Shown here: positions 35,301-47,000 of the stretch, piece by piece
Layout of the letters: every line of letters starts with the position of its first letter
How positions within the stretch are numbered: position 1 is the first letter of the stretch
Assembly (NCBI GenBank): GCA_039621445.1
Contig: CP154955.1
Span: forward strand, 19,448,691-19,512,690
Length of the DNA stretch: 64,000 nt
Origin: Euglena gracilis
Lineage: Eukaryota; Euglenida; Euglenophyceae; Euglenales
Reading direction: 5' to 3'
Position numbers and translations under genes: made by a program
Notes under the pieces: model-generated
Database searches by the model: none
Seen by the model: only the letters and a program-made list of their open reading frames with translations
What the model was told of the DNA's origin: nothing

Positions 35301-38300
35301 TTTCCTCCAACGTGTTTGTTTTTGCTTTCCAACCGGTCAGCAGGACCCCGGGGTCCTTGGTTTGGGTGGTGTGCTCCCTTGTTGCACCGGCTGCACAGGT
35401 GCTGGAGTGCAGCGCTGGCCTGGCTGCTTTTCAGGGTTGTCAAGTTGTTCCCGGCAGCTTTCTTTTTATTTGTGTCTTCTGGCCATGCCCTTCAGTTCAG
35501 TGCCATGGATTCAGAAATTTTTCTTCCTGATTTTTTTTGTGCCAGGGGTGTCAATTCTGGGGTCTGGGTATGGGGGCAGGGGGGGGGGGGGGCTGGCACC
35601 AGAGGGTAAAATGTGCCCGAATCACCCATCACTTCTCAGATTCTGATGTGAAGCGCCAATCTTCTGAGAGAATGGCCATAATGGAAAAAAGAAGTTTGGG
35701 GGGATTTCAAGCAAAAAAGCATGAGGATTTGCGGCTCAAGAGCGCTTAAAAATTCGGTCGAAAATTGTAGTTTTTGTTTGATGTTTTTTTTGTGACCCCT
35801 CCCTCCTCTCAGGGTTCCATCACCCCCCCCCCTGCCTTCGCCGACTGGGAACTCTCCCACCTGCTATGCAGATGGGAGGGGTCTCGAAAGCTGGGGGGGG
35901 GGGGCGAATGGCAGCCTGGATGCGACACAGTACGGTGCCGGGCCCAGACCACTGCAATCACGGCCCTGACTGACGTGCCACGCGGGCCCCTTCCCCGGCT
36001 TCCGGGGGGCAACAAGGCCCCAAAGAACCCTTTTTTGTGCAGGGATTATATTTATGGCAAAGTTTTTTTTCCCGAAATTTTAAGGCATTTTAAGGCATTT
36101 TTTTAAGGCTTCTGAAGGCTTTTAAGGCTTTTTAAAGCGCTCTTTTCCAGGGCGGTCAAAGGGTTGTCCCGGCATCGAACCAACGTTTTGATTTTGCATG
36201 TGGTCCACAATTAAAAAAAGTCAAAAAGTTTTGGTTGGATGGGCAATGCTCCAGCGATGCCAAAAAATCATTTTTCTTCCCGGAGTTGACCTGTTTTTTG
36301 CCGAGATTTATCGCTTTTAATTTTTGCTCGGTTGGAGAAAGTTCTGCCAGCCCAAATTTTTAAGGCATTTTTGCATTTTGGCCAAAGCTTTTTTAAGGCG
36401 CATTTTAAGGCATTTGAACGTTTTTTTTTAAGGCGCCTTAAAAAATTAAATGCCTGCTTTTGTGGCCAGGGCGTTCGCCCTTTTTCCGACGTTCCTAGGG
36501 TCGCGATCCTTGCAGGTGTCTTGCACACATCATGGTGGGAACCACAGGGTGTGGTTTTTGTTGACCCGAACGTCGGGGCCGGAAATGTCACCGACCGAGA
36601 TCACACAGAATCAGCCCCCGACCCCCCCCCCCGAGCCACCCGTCCGGAACGTACACCCCTTTCTGATGCAGCGCCGTGGGACCAACCCTGGCAGACAGGC
36701 GTGGCGTCCAGGGTTCTTTTACCTTTTCAGTCCTTCAAAGTTGCACCTAAGGTTTTGGCGCATGATCGACCCTACAATAACACACAGGCATACATACACA
36801 CAACTACCCACCCACCCACAGACAGACAGACAGACAGGCACACACAGCACACACGCACACACACACACACTCAAGCATACGCACACACATGCACCCACCC
36901 ACACACACGCACACACACAACCACGCACGGGCACACATACACAGCCACGTCCTTAGTGGGCATTTTACCATTCTATAAAATATTTCCCTCTTCTGTCCTT
37001 TGCTTTTTATTTTTCGCCCTCCCTTCGCATTCCCTGGACACCTGGACAGACTGAACCCCGTATTACACATGGCGGGGCTCATCTTTGGCTATCAGCAAGC
37101 CACGAAGACACCAAGTGACCCTAAGTGATACCCGTAGATGTGCCTTTCAGAGGGGTGGCATGGAGTTCAGGGGGGGGAAAGAAACAACCGTGGCGCTGTC
37201 AACCTCCCCGGCGCTCGGGTGACGCTGCCCCCCATCTCGGACAAGGACCGGCAGGACATCGAGTTCGGCATCTCCCAAGGGGTGGACGTCATCCAGGGAT
37301 TTCTGAAAGTTTGAAACCCTGGGGGGTGAGGGTGGGTGGGTCTGCTGGACCCCCCCCCCGGAGGGTCCCCCAAGGCGTTGGCTCAAGCCAAATTGCGAGC
37401 GCACAGGAAGAGGAGAGGCCAACTTTCTGAAAGGCCAGGTTGGCAAGCACGAGGACCCCGGAGCGAGGCTTTTCCTCTAGTTCCGGCTCTTTGCGCCGAA
37501 TAATTCTTTGACCCCCAAAGTGACCCCCAAAAAAGTGTCCCCCCCCCCAGGTGTGGGTGGGGACCCCTGCACAGGTTTTCCCCCAAAAAAAAAGTTCCTG
37601 GGGTGCACAGGTTTTCCCCCAAAAAAAAAGTTCCTGGGGTCATCTTTGCCTCCTTCATCCGCACCGCCGCCCACATGGAGGAGCTCCGCCGCCTGCTCCA
37701 GGTGGGGCCATTTCCCTTGGGTCACTGTCCCTTTTCAAAACCTCCTGTGGGGCCCATGGTTGTATCGCCAGTGAACAAAGGCACGGGTGGGAAATTGGGT
37801 AAATGTTTCAAGAGTGTGCAGTGGGCATCAGCTACGATCCCTCCCCTCCCCAAGGAGTGGGAGCCATGCCATCTGACACAAACATACAACGTGACAGGGA
37901 AGCCAGGCATCAAATACAACCTGTGTTTTCTGTTGTTGTTGTTTTTTGTGCTTTTCGATTTTGGGAATTTTTCATTTTTATTTTTTTGCCTTCTTTCCCG
38001 GCGTTTTTTTCGATTTCTGCTGGGAAATGTTTTCAATTTTGGAGAAATTTGGTACGTTGGACCCAATTTTCCCCAGAAACCAAACGTTTTGTCAATTTTT
38101 CAAATTTTTGTTTTTGGCCAGTTGCTCATTTTTGGAATCCACATCTTCCCGAAGCTGAAAAAATTCAAATTTTGAAGAAAAAAAAAGATCTTTTCAACAG
38201 ATTTGGTGCATCCCCCCAGCTGCACAAAAGGCCCGGGGGATGCACTCTGTTCAGTCTAGCCCAGGCCGGAAAGTTTTTGCAGGTTTTTGGCCGATTTTGG

Positions 38301-41300
38301 GTGGTTTGGGGTGGGTGAGTGGGTAGAGGGGGGGATGATTTTTTGAAAAAGTGGGTGGGTTGGTTTGGGCCCAGGAAACTGTGTCCACGCCCCCGGGGTC
38401 GCCCACGGGGGTCGTGGGTGGGTGGGTGGGCTTTTGAAGAAGCGGGTGGGTGGGTTTGAGCCCGCGGAAAGTGCCCACCCTCGGGGGTCACTAAGTGAAC
38501 CTATGGTGGTGACACCTGCTCTAAACCCGCTCCCCCAAATAACCTGGCGGGGTCCTTGCTCCTGGCGGGGGCCGGATAACCTGGCGGGGGGGGGGGGCAG
38601 GGCCAAAAATTGGTTCCAATAACCTGGCACCCCGCCAGGTTATTTGGGGGAGGGGGTTAGGACACCCTAACTTGCAAAATCCCTGCTTCCATCTCCACGT
38701 CCTGGGACACCACATTACATCCTAATTACATCATTCAGCTTTTGGGGTTCATGTGTTGTCACTTCAAAAAAAAAAGTAGACGATTCGCCCAAAGCGAACA
38801 CTGACAAGGGAAAAATCCTCAAATGCGAGTTCCGCCGCCTCAGTTAATTTTGTTTTTGCATTTTGCATTTTGTTGTGTTTCATCGCGTTTTTTCATCCCC
38901 CCCCTCCTGAGTGACCCCCCCCCCTCAGAGCCACAACGCGGGCCACATCCAAATCTTCAGCAAGATCGAGAGCCAGGAGGGGGTGGACAACTTCGCCGCC
39001 ATCCTGCAGGTGTGGGGGGGGGGGGCAATCATTTCAGTTGAAAATCCATGTAATATGTGTTACCTGTAAAATCACCCACCACCTATGGGGTTTCGGGGAT
39101 TCCTGCACAGCCCTGCCCCCACCTCCTGGGTGGGGGGGTCAACCCTACCTCCCGAGTGGGTCGACCCCCACCCAGCTTTCCCTTCCCATACAGCCCATAG
39201 GGTATCGGGGTTTCCTGTGCAGTACAGCCCTGGGGGTCACTTCCCACTTTCAAAGAACCAGTTAGTAACCCCAATGGGAAGAGGTTCAGACACACTTTAA
39301 ACAATGGCATGGTTGGGTACCGGTCTGGGAAATTTCTCAGTTTGGTGGCCGTTCAAAAGGCTGGATACAAGGGCAAAATTGTTGGAAAATCCTGCTTATC
39401 TTTAAAAATAATTGCTCAATTGCTCAAAAATGCTCCATTTATGATTTTTGGATGTGGAAAATACCCAACATCAAAAAAATATGCGATATGCTTAAAGATG
39501 GGGGAGAACATTTTTTCTGTTTCCCAGCTCACAGCGCCGGAAGATTTTCTTCGCTGTTTTTGGAAATGCCGGGGTGTGGCGCCTCGAAAGGATCGGACTC
39601 TGGGCCCCGACACTCCAACAGTGGGAGGGTGTTTGTCCACCCCTCCACCAGGCCTTCCTGTACAGCCCTGGGCCAAGGGGGTTGGTAAGCAATGGTATGG
39701 TCCCCCCCTCGGAGCTTCCCATATGTGTGTGTGTGTGTGCGCGCGCGCGCGTGCGAGCGTGCATGCGTGCGTGTGCGTGTGCATGTGTGTATCCCATAAA
39801 ATGCATATGTATGTATGTCTGTATGTAAGTATGTATGTATGTATGTATGTATGTATGTATGTATGTATGTATGTATGTATGTATGTATGTATGTATGTAT
39901 GTATGTATGTATGTATGTATGTGTATGGGTAGGGTTCAGCAGGTGGTTGCAGATGTGCCACCGCCCCCCCCCTCAGGCGTCGGACGGGGTAATGGTGGCC
40001 CGGGGGGACCTCGGCGTCGAGATCCCGGCGGAGCGGGTGTTCAACGTACAGAAGGCGATCATCCGCAAGTGCAACGAGGCGGGCAAGCCGGTGATCTGCG
40101 CCACGCAGACAGGGGGTCTGGGGGCTGCCTCTTGGGGGGGGGGGGGTCTCCGGAGGCAGTGTGAAGTCACTTGCAGGAAGATGTGATGAAAACTCACCCC
40201 CGAAACCCTATGTATGGTCGACCACCCCCCACCAGGCTTTCCCGTTCAGCCCTTCTCACCCTTGTTTGTAAAGAAAATTATGCCACAATCCCCTTTTTCC
40301 CGCACAACCAAAGGATGGGATGTGTGTTTCGAAGGTCTTTCCCTGTTTGTCCCATCTGTGTTTAAATTCAATGGGAAGCAAACCTCTGCAGAATGTCAAC
40401 ACCCATTTCATAGCCATGAGACAATTTTAGCCAAATTTTTATTCATTTTCTTCGTGGTGACTCAATGGCACCAAAATAGGTCAAAGGGATACAAAAAAGA
40501 GGTTTTTCCCAGATTTTTTTTTAATTTTGGTGAGCAGGGAAGAGGGAGTGGGTGGGTTGGTACCCCCCGGGGTGGGGGGTCTGGTGAGTGGACACCCTTC
40601 CGGGGGTTTCTGCATTTTTTTTGCACAGCAGCAAAAAAAATTTGGACCCCAAAGTTGACCCTCAAAAGGAGTCCCCCCCCGAGACCCCCCAGTCCCCCCC
40701 AGGGAGTGATTGGGTGGGTCCGGACCCCCTATGTTCTTTTCTGTCTAAAAAAGACTGAACAACAACAAGTTGGACAGATTGAGCAAATATTTTTTTCACG
40801 TTTTTATCGCATCATTTTTCCCGCTGTTTTTTGAATTATTATTATTATTATTCTTTTTTTACAAATTTTTTTACGTTATTCATCGATTTTCTGGTGTTTT
40901 TGTAGTTTCTATCCTTCTGCTGGACCCGGTTCAACTCCACCAGCTTTTTTCCCCCAGGGAATTCAGGGGGGTGGACCGCCATTCGTCGAGGGCAGCCCCA
41001 CGCCCCCTCCTCCGATGCTGGAGTCCATGACCGTCAACCCGAAGCCCACGCGGGCGGAGGTGACCGACATCGGCACCGCCATTGTGGACGGGGCTGACTG
41101 CGCCCAGGATTTCCCCGGCCCCGGTGTGGGACGTTTTGAAGACACTTAATTTCAACCTCGACTTCCGTGTGATCCATTGGGCTTCATGGTGGTGGCCTTT
41201 CAGCTTCAATGTGGGTGAGTCCCACTGCACGCGCAGCGGCATGTGGCCCTCGCCCTCAACCCTCGGCAGGGAGGGTATATGCATTGTGTGTTCTGCAGTT

Positions 41301-42057
41301 TTTTCCAGATTTTGTGGTTTGTCTTTGGCCTTTTTTTTTTCGCGTTCCATTTGCAGTGATTCTTGGAGGAAAATTCTGCACCGGAGAAATTTTATGCAGG
41401 TTTTTTCGCAGCTTTCATCGTGATGTATGGGTCCCAGAAAATTTGGAATCCTCACTTTTGGTTACCTGGAGCCTCCAGGGAGGCTCCAGGGAGGCTGGTT
41501 ACCTGAGCCTCCCTGGAGGCTCCCAAAAAGGGAGCCTCCCTGGAGGCTGGTTACCTGGAGCCTCCCTGGAGCCTCCTGAAGCCGCCCTCTGGGGAGCCTC
41601 CCTGGAGGCTGGTTACCTGAGGAGCCTCCTGGAGCCTCCCTGGAGCCTCTGGCAGGTAACCAATTTTGTACACAGGCCATGTTCGACCCTCCACCTCTGC
41701 ATCCGCTGTATATTTACGCACACAAATCACGTTTGCCCGTTTGCTATTTACGCCATGTCCGCCAATTGCAGAATTTGTTGAAAACCAATTATCCATTTGC
41801 CACAAAGACGCCATGTCCGCCTGATTTTGCTTTTACCGTTTACCCGTTTGCTATTTACGCCTTGTCCGCCAAATTTTGTCCTCACAAAAGGATGTTGTTA
41901 TTGGGGAGCAGGGGAGGGGGAGGGGTAGGGGGCAGAGGGGAAGGGGGGAGGGGGGGTCGGGGGGGAGGGGGGCCAGGGGAAGGGGGGAGGGGGGCAGGAA
42001 GGGGGAGGGGGCTGCAGGCCCCCCCCCCCGCCCCCACCCCCCACCCCCCCCCCCTGA

Positions 42058-42089
<32 letters not shown>

Positions 42090-44020
42090 CCCCTCCCCCT
42101 CCCCCTCCCCCTCGCCCCCCTCCCCCCCGGGCACAGCCAAATGAACACCACTTTGGATTTCACGTGACCCTTTTTTGCACGGCAAATAATTTAGGTCCAA
42201 TTCTGGCCGAATAAATTCATTTTCGGTTTCAATTAAGCTCTATGTTGCCTCCCAGCCTCCCATTACACCCATCTTGGCTTTTTGGCAAAATTTTTTATAT
42301 ATTTTTTGCTAATTTGGGCTATTTTGCATTGATTTGGGCAAATATTGGGCTAATTTGGGTCAATATGAACACCGTTATGGCATTTTTGGTCATTTTGTGC
42401 CATTTTGGTGATTTTGGGTATTTTTGTGGATTTTTGTGAAATTTTTGTGGACATTGTTGGCATTTTTGGGCTATTTAAGGTTATTTGAAGCTATTTTAGG
42501 TCATTTGGTTGCTCTTTGGGGCTTTTGTGGTCAATCTGGCTCGGTTGTGAGCCAATGGATGCAGGCATCAGGCAAGATGCAGATATGGACAAGGTGCAGA
42601 TGCTGGACAAGATGCAGACGCTGGACAAGATGCAGTGGTTGCAGATGCTGAACAGGATGCAGATGCCAGACAAGATGCAGTGGACGCAGATATTGGACGA
42701 GATGCAGATGTTGGATAAGATGTAGATGCTGGACAAGTTGTAGATGTTGGACAAAAGAGGACAATATTGGACAACATGCAATGGTTGTAGATATTGGACA
42801 GGATGCAATGGATGCAGGTACTGGACAAGGTGTAGATACTGGACAAGGTGCAGAGACCACACAATCTGCAAATACTGGACAAGACGTTGACATTTGACAA
42901 GATGCAGACACCGGGCAAGATTCAAATGCTAGTCAAGATGCAGATGTTGTCCAGATGTTTCACATCTCTTCTTCTTGTGCCTCGCTGTGCCTGCATTTTC
43001 CCATTATCCATGTCACATCCCCGGCGAGACTGCTGATTCATGCATTCCGAGTCTACAACACCACAGATTGCATCACGGCACACCACCTGTCCCACTGTCG
43101 GCCTGTGCACAAAACTGGTTACCCGAGCCTCCCTGGAGCCTCCCTGGAGGATCCCTAAAAGGGAGCCTCCCTGGAGGCTGGTTACCTGAGCCTCCCTGGA
43201 GCCTCCATGGAGCCTCCCTGGAGCCTCCCTGGAGCCTCCGGCAGGTAACCTCCAGGGCAGGATTCCATTTTTGCGGTAGACCCGTGATGTATGTTGAATT
43301 TTCGGGGGAAAGTGTAGTTTTTTCAAGTTTTCTACAGCACCATTTTTGTTCATTGTTTTGTTCATTTTATTTTGCAAATTTTGCAAACAGGAGATCTCAT
43401 GGCACGTGCATTTCTGCCGCTTCCTGCGGTTTGTTTCCGTGCAGGTTTTTGCCTGCCCATGCGCAGTTTTTGCACTGCCCTGGCTCTCTCCAAACGTGCC
43501 AAACGTCCCGGGCCCCAGGGGGCCCAGCAGGAAGCCTGCCGGCGTGATGCTGTCTGGGGAGACGGCCAAGGGCAAGTATCCTTTGGACGCAGTGAGGGTG
43601 TGGGATCCCCGGCCCGTGTCGGCTGGCCAACGGATGGATGCAGGGCGGGCCATCAGGGACGGGATTCTTTCTTTTCCTTAAGGGCCGCCCTTTGAGGACC
43701 GCTTTTGGGCCTAAGGGCTGGAAAAGGACCAGACTCGGTCAGACTAGGGCTTGAACGGGGTCAAAAATTAAAAACAATCGAAATTTTTTGATATTTTGGG
43801 TTGATGGGCGATGGTCTGAGGTTGCCAGAAATCAGTTTTTTTTCTTCGAAGTCCACGCCTTTCTTTGCCAAAATATGGCAATTTTTCGGCGCGATCCACT
43901 CTCCACCATGATCTCACAATCCATTTTTTCCACACACTGCATCACATGTCCCCAAGCTTTATACGGGGTGGCGCAATACGTGCACACCCACCCACACACA
44001 CACACACACAACACACGACA

Positions 44021-44056
<36 letters not shown>

Positions 44057-47000
44057 ACAACACACACAACACACACATCAGACGCACAACACACACACAC
44101 ACCACACATCAGACACACAACACACACACACACACACACACACCACAGACCACACACCATACACCACGCACCACGCACAACGCACAATACACACCACACA
44201 ACACACGCACACGCACACACACCACACACAACGCACACAACGCACACAACACACACACAACACACACAACACGCAACACGCAACACACACCACAAAAAAC
44301 TAGCCCACATTGGGCCCTCGCACAGATGATGGTCAAAGTCTGCCAAGAGGCCGAAAAGGGGCTGGACAACGAGGCGGTGAGCCGGCTGCTGCAGGCCGCC
44401 ACGCCGCGACCCCTCCGCCCCGTGGAGGCGATGGCGGCGGCGGCTGTCCACCTCTCCTTCAGCGAGGAGTTCGCGCTACTCATCGTCCTGGCGGAGACCG
44501 GGCTCCTGCAGCGCTACGTGGCCAAGTACCGCCCGAGGTGTGGCAGGCGGCAGTTTGGGGGGGGGGGGTAGATAGGCTGTGGGTCGCCCCCCGACTTAGA
44601 CCAACCCACCCCCTGTGATGACTACCCCCATTTATGGCATTATCGTGTGTGCGATCCACCACCTCGGCAGTGGTGGTTTTGAGAATGGGCAGGTGGTTGG
44701 GTTGGGGCCATGGATTCACTAAACACCTGGCCCCCCCACCCCCGGCGGTTTTGAGAGTGGGTGGGTAGGTTGGGGTCACTGGACGCCCCAGGGATGCGCC
44801 ATGGGTCTGCGGCCAAAAAGCCAGGCCAGAAAAAAAATTCTCGAGTGTTTTTGGCCGATTTGGGGGGGGGGCCGGGGGGGTTGAGTGGGTGGGGAGGTTG
44901 AACCAGGGGGGGGGGGGGTGAATGGATTTCCGGGGGGGGGAGAAAAAGGCCCCCCCGGGGGCTACCAAGTGAATCTCTTTGGGGCCGCTGGACCCCACCC
45001 CTTGCTTGGGGGTTGGGTCAGGGTCAGTTTGGCCCGGGTGAAGGCTGGGTCGGGGTTTTTAAAAAGGGTTTCAGCTGGGGTTGGGTGCATTGGTCGACCT
45101 CGCCTGGTGGTTCATCTTGGGGGGGTTTCAAACGAAAAGTGGGTGGGTGGGTTTCCTGTTTACGAGAAAGTGCCCTCAGCGAATGGACGCTTGATGTTTG
45201 AGGTGCTTAAAGTCCGGAATAAATGGCTCCCTGGCGTCTGCACATGTGGTGACCCCCGTTTGACATGCGTCCCCCTGGTCACCAACCAGAATCACACACT
45301 CAAACTCAAACGTCAGATGTCGACCTGCCGTTTCATTCAGGAGAGGGTTGATCCTGCAGCAATGGGATTGCTTGCGCATGAGTACCCATTTGTTTTCCTT
45401 GCCACACCGCTGCGTCCCCCGCTGGTGCCATTTGGTTTCTCTCTCGGGCAGGATCCCCGTGTTCGTGGTCACAGACAAGCCCTTCATCGCCCGCCAGGCC
45501 AGCCTGATTCGGGGCCTGACCAGCTCGCCCCCTCAGTTGCACTAAGGCTTCTTGTCTGTTTATGGCCGGCGCTAACTTCGCTTCTGGCCCACCTTGCTGT
45601 GTGGTGAGTGGCCAGGTACCCCTTGCACCAGTGCTCTTTTGTTGCTCCGCCTGGCCGGGTGAGCAACTCTGGTGTAATTCCACCGCCCGGTGTAATTCCC
45701 CCCCCCCCCCGGCCGACCCCCCCACCCAACCCTCCCCCGGCTGACCCATGCCATTGCTTCTTACCCCCCCATCCCTGGTTGCCTGCTTCCCGCAAAGCCC
45801 ATACCAGACAGGTATCCCCCCCCAATGTCAAATGAACCCCCTCGCCCAATGAACAGTGGGCGTGCAGGTCGTGTAGTGCGTCATTTTTCGCAGCGACACA
45901 AATGCCCATACAACCCATGCCCAATGAACGCCCCCTCATCCGGACCGTCTGGATTGTCGTTTTGGTGTTCATTGCAGGGCGTTGCTAAACGAAACGGCGG
46001 CTGGATGGTAATGGATTTTTTGCTTTCAAGGGGTACGAAGATGGGCCAAAAAAATGGGCAAAAATGGGTGAAAAATGGGCCAACACGGGTCGGGAATAAG
46101 TTGTCCAGGACATTTTTGGGGGTCAAAAAATCGACCCCAAATAAGCCCAACGACCCCAAAAATTGTTGCAAAATTGGCAGTGTTTGGATTTTTTTGCACT
46201 TTCGATTTTTTGGTCCCCGGTTCGACCCCGGGTCAGGGTCAGCCAGCAGCCTTTTTCCAGCCAGCCGAAATTTTCCAGCCTCTGAGCTGCCCCCCCCCCC
46301 CGGGTCCTCAAGCAACGCTCTGGTTCATTGGGCTTGGGGATGGCCGGGCGGGCGTTGGTCGCCATAGATCGGCACCGGCATTGTGTGCTTGCCCCGGCCA
46401 CCAGCTGGGGCTCGGCAAAAGGAGCCCATGAAAGGTGGCCGAGGACAGGCTGGGGGAGTGCTGCCGGCGAAGCCGCTGCTGGTGGACAGCATGGGCCGCG
46501 AGCCCCGGGACCTGCTGGCCGCCCAGGGGGGGAGGAGGGGGAGGGGGGCAGCAGAGGGGCACCCATCTCCCATTTCCCGGGGGGGGGGGGCATGGAAGTG
46601 GGATACCACGGGGGGGGGGGGGGGGCGGTGAAGGCGCAGGGTTAGGGCGAGGATTACGCAACCCGAGCGCAGGCCAGCGCACTCCGCGGCGTGCGGCCTC
46701 CGCCTGAGGGCCGTTTGGCGCGGTCCCGAAGGCCGGTCGGCTGGCTCAAGGGGGTCTTGGTGTCAGCCCACCGCACACAGGCGGATGTGCAGCAGGGAAG
46801 TGCACGGGCCCGCATCCCAAGCCGCGCAGTCCTCCCCCCCCCAACCCAGCGCCTTCACCAGCCCTGGGGTGCCCGTGGCCAACCTGTTGTCAAGTTTCGC
46901 ACCCCCCGGAGTGCGAAACGTGACATTAGTCTTCGGCTTAGGGGTTCACAGTACCCCAGGGGGGAGGGGCTCGATTGCAGCAAGTCCGGCTTTTTCCAGT

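Noticed and set aside
39416-39961. Tyr-Ile-His and Met-Tyr-Val-Cys repeat proteins, also at 47150-47588
   Set aside because: Products of GTAT microsatellites.
42491-42925. Cys/Ser/Pro repeat protein on the minus strand
   Set aside because: It follows the minisatellite units; no start context, no splice partners.
41455-43249. CRISPR-like array
   Set aside because: Units are palindromic, occur in both orientations and are contiguous without regular unique spacers; the host is eukaryotic.
43832-44451. His-Thr and Cys-Val-rich frames, also at 48630-49192, 51087-51356 and 55636-56581
   Set aside because: Products of CA/GT microsatellites.
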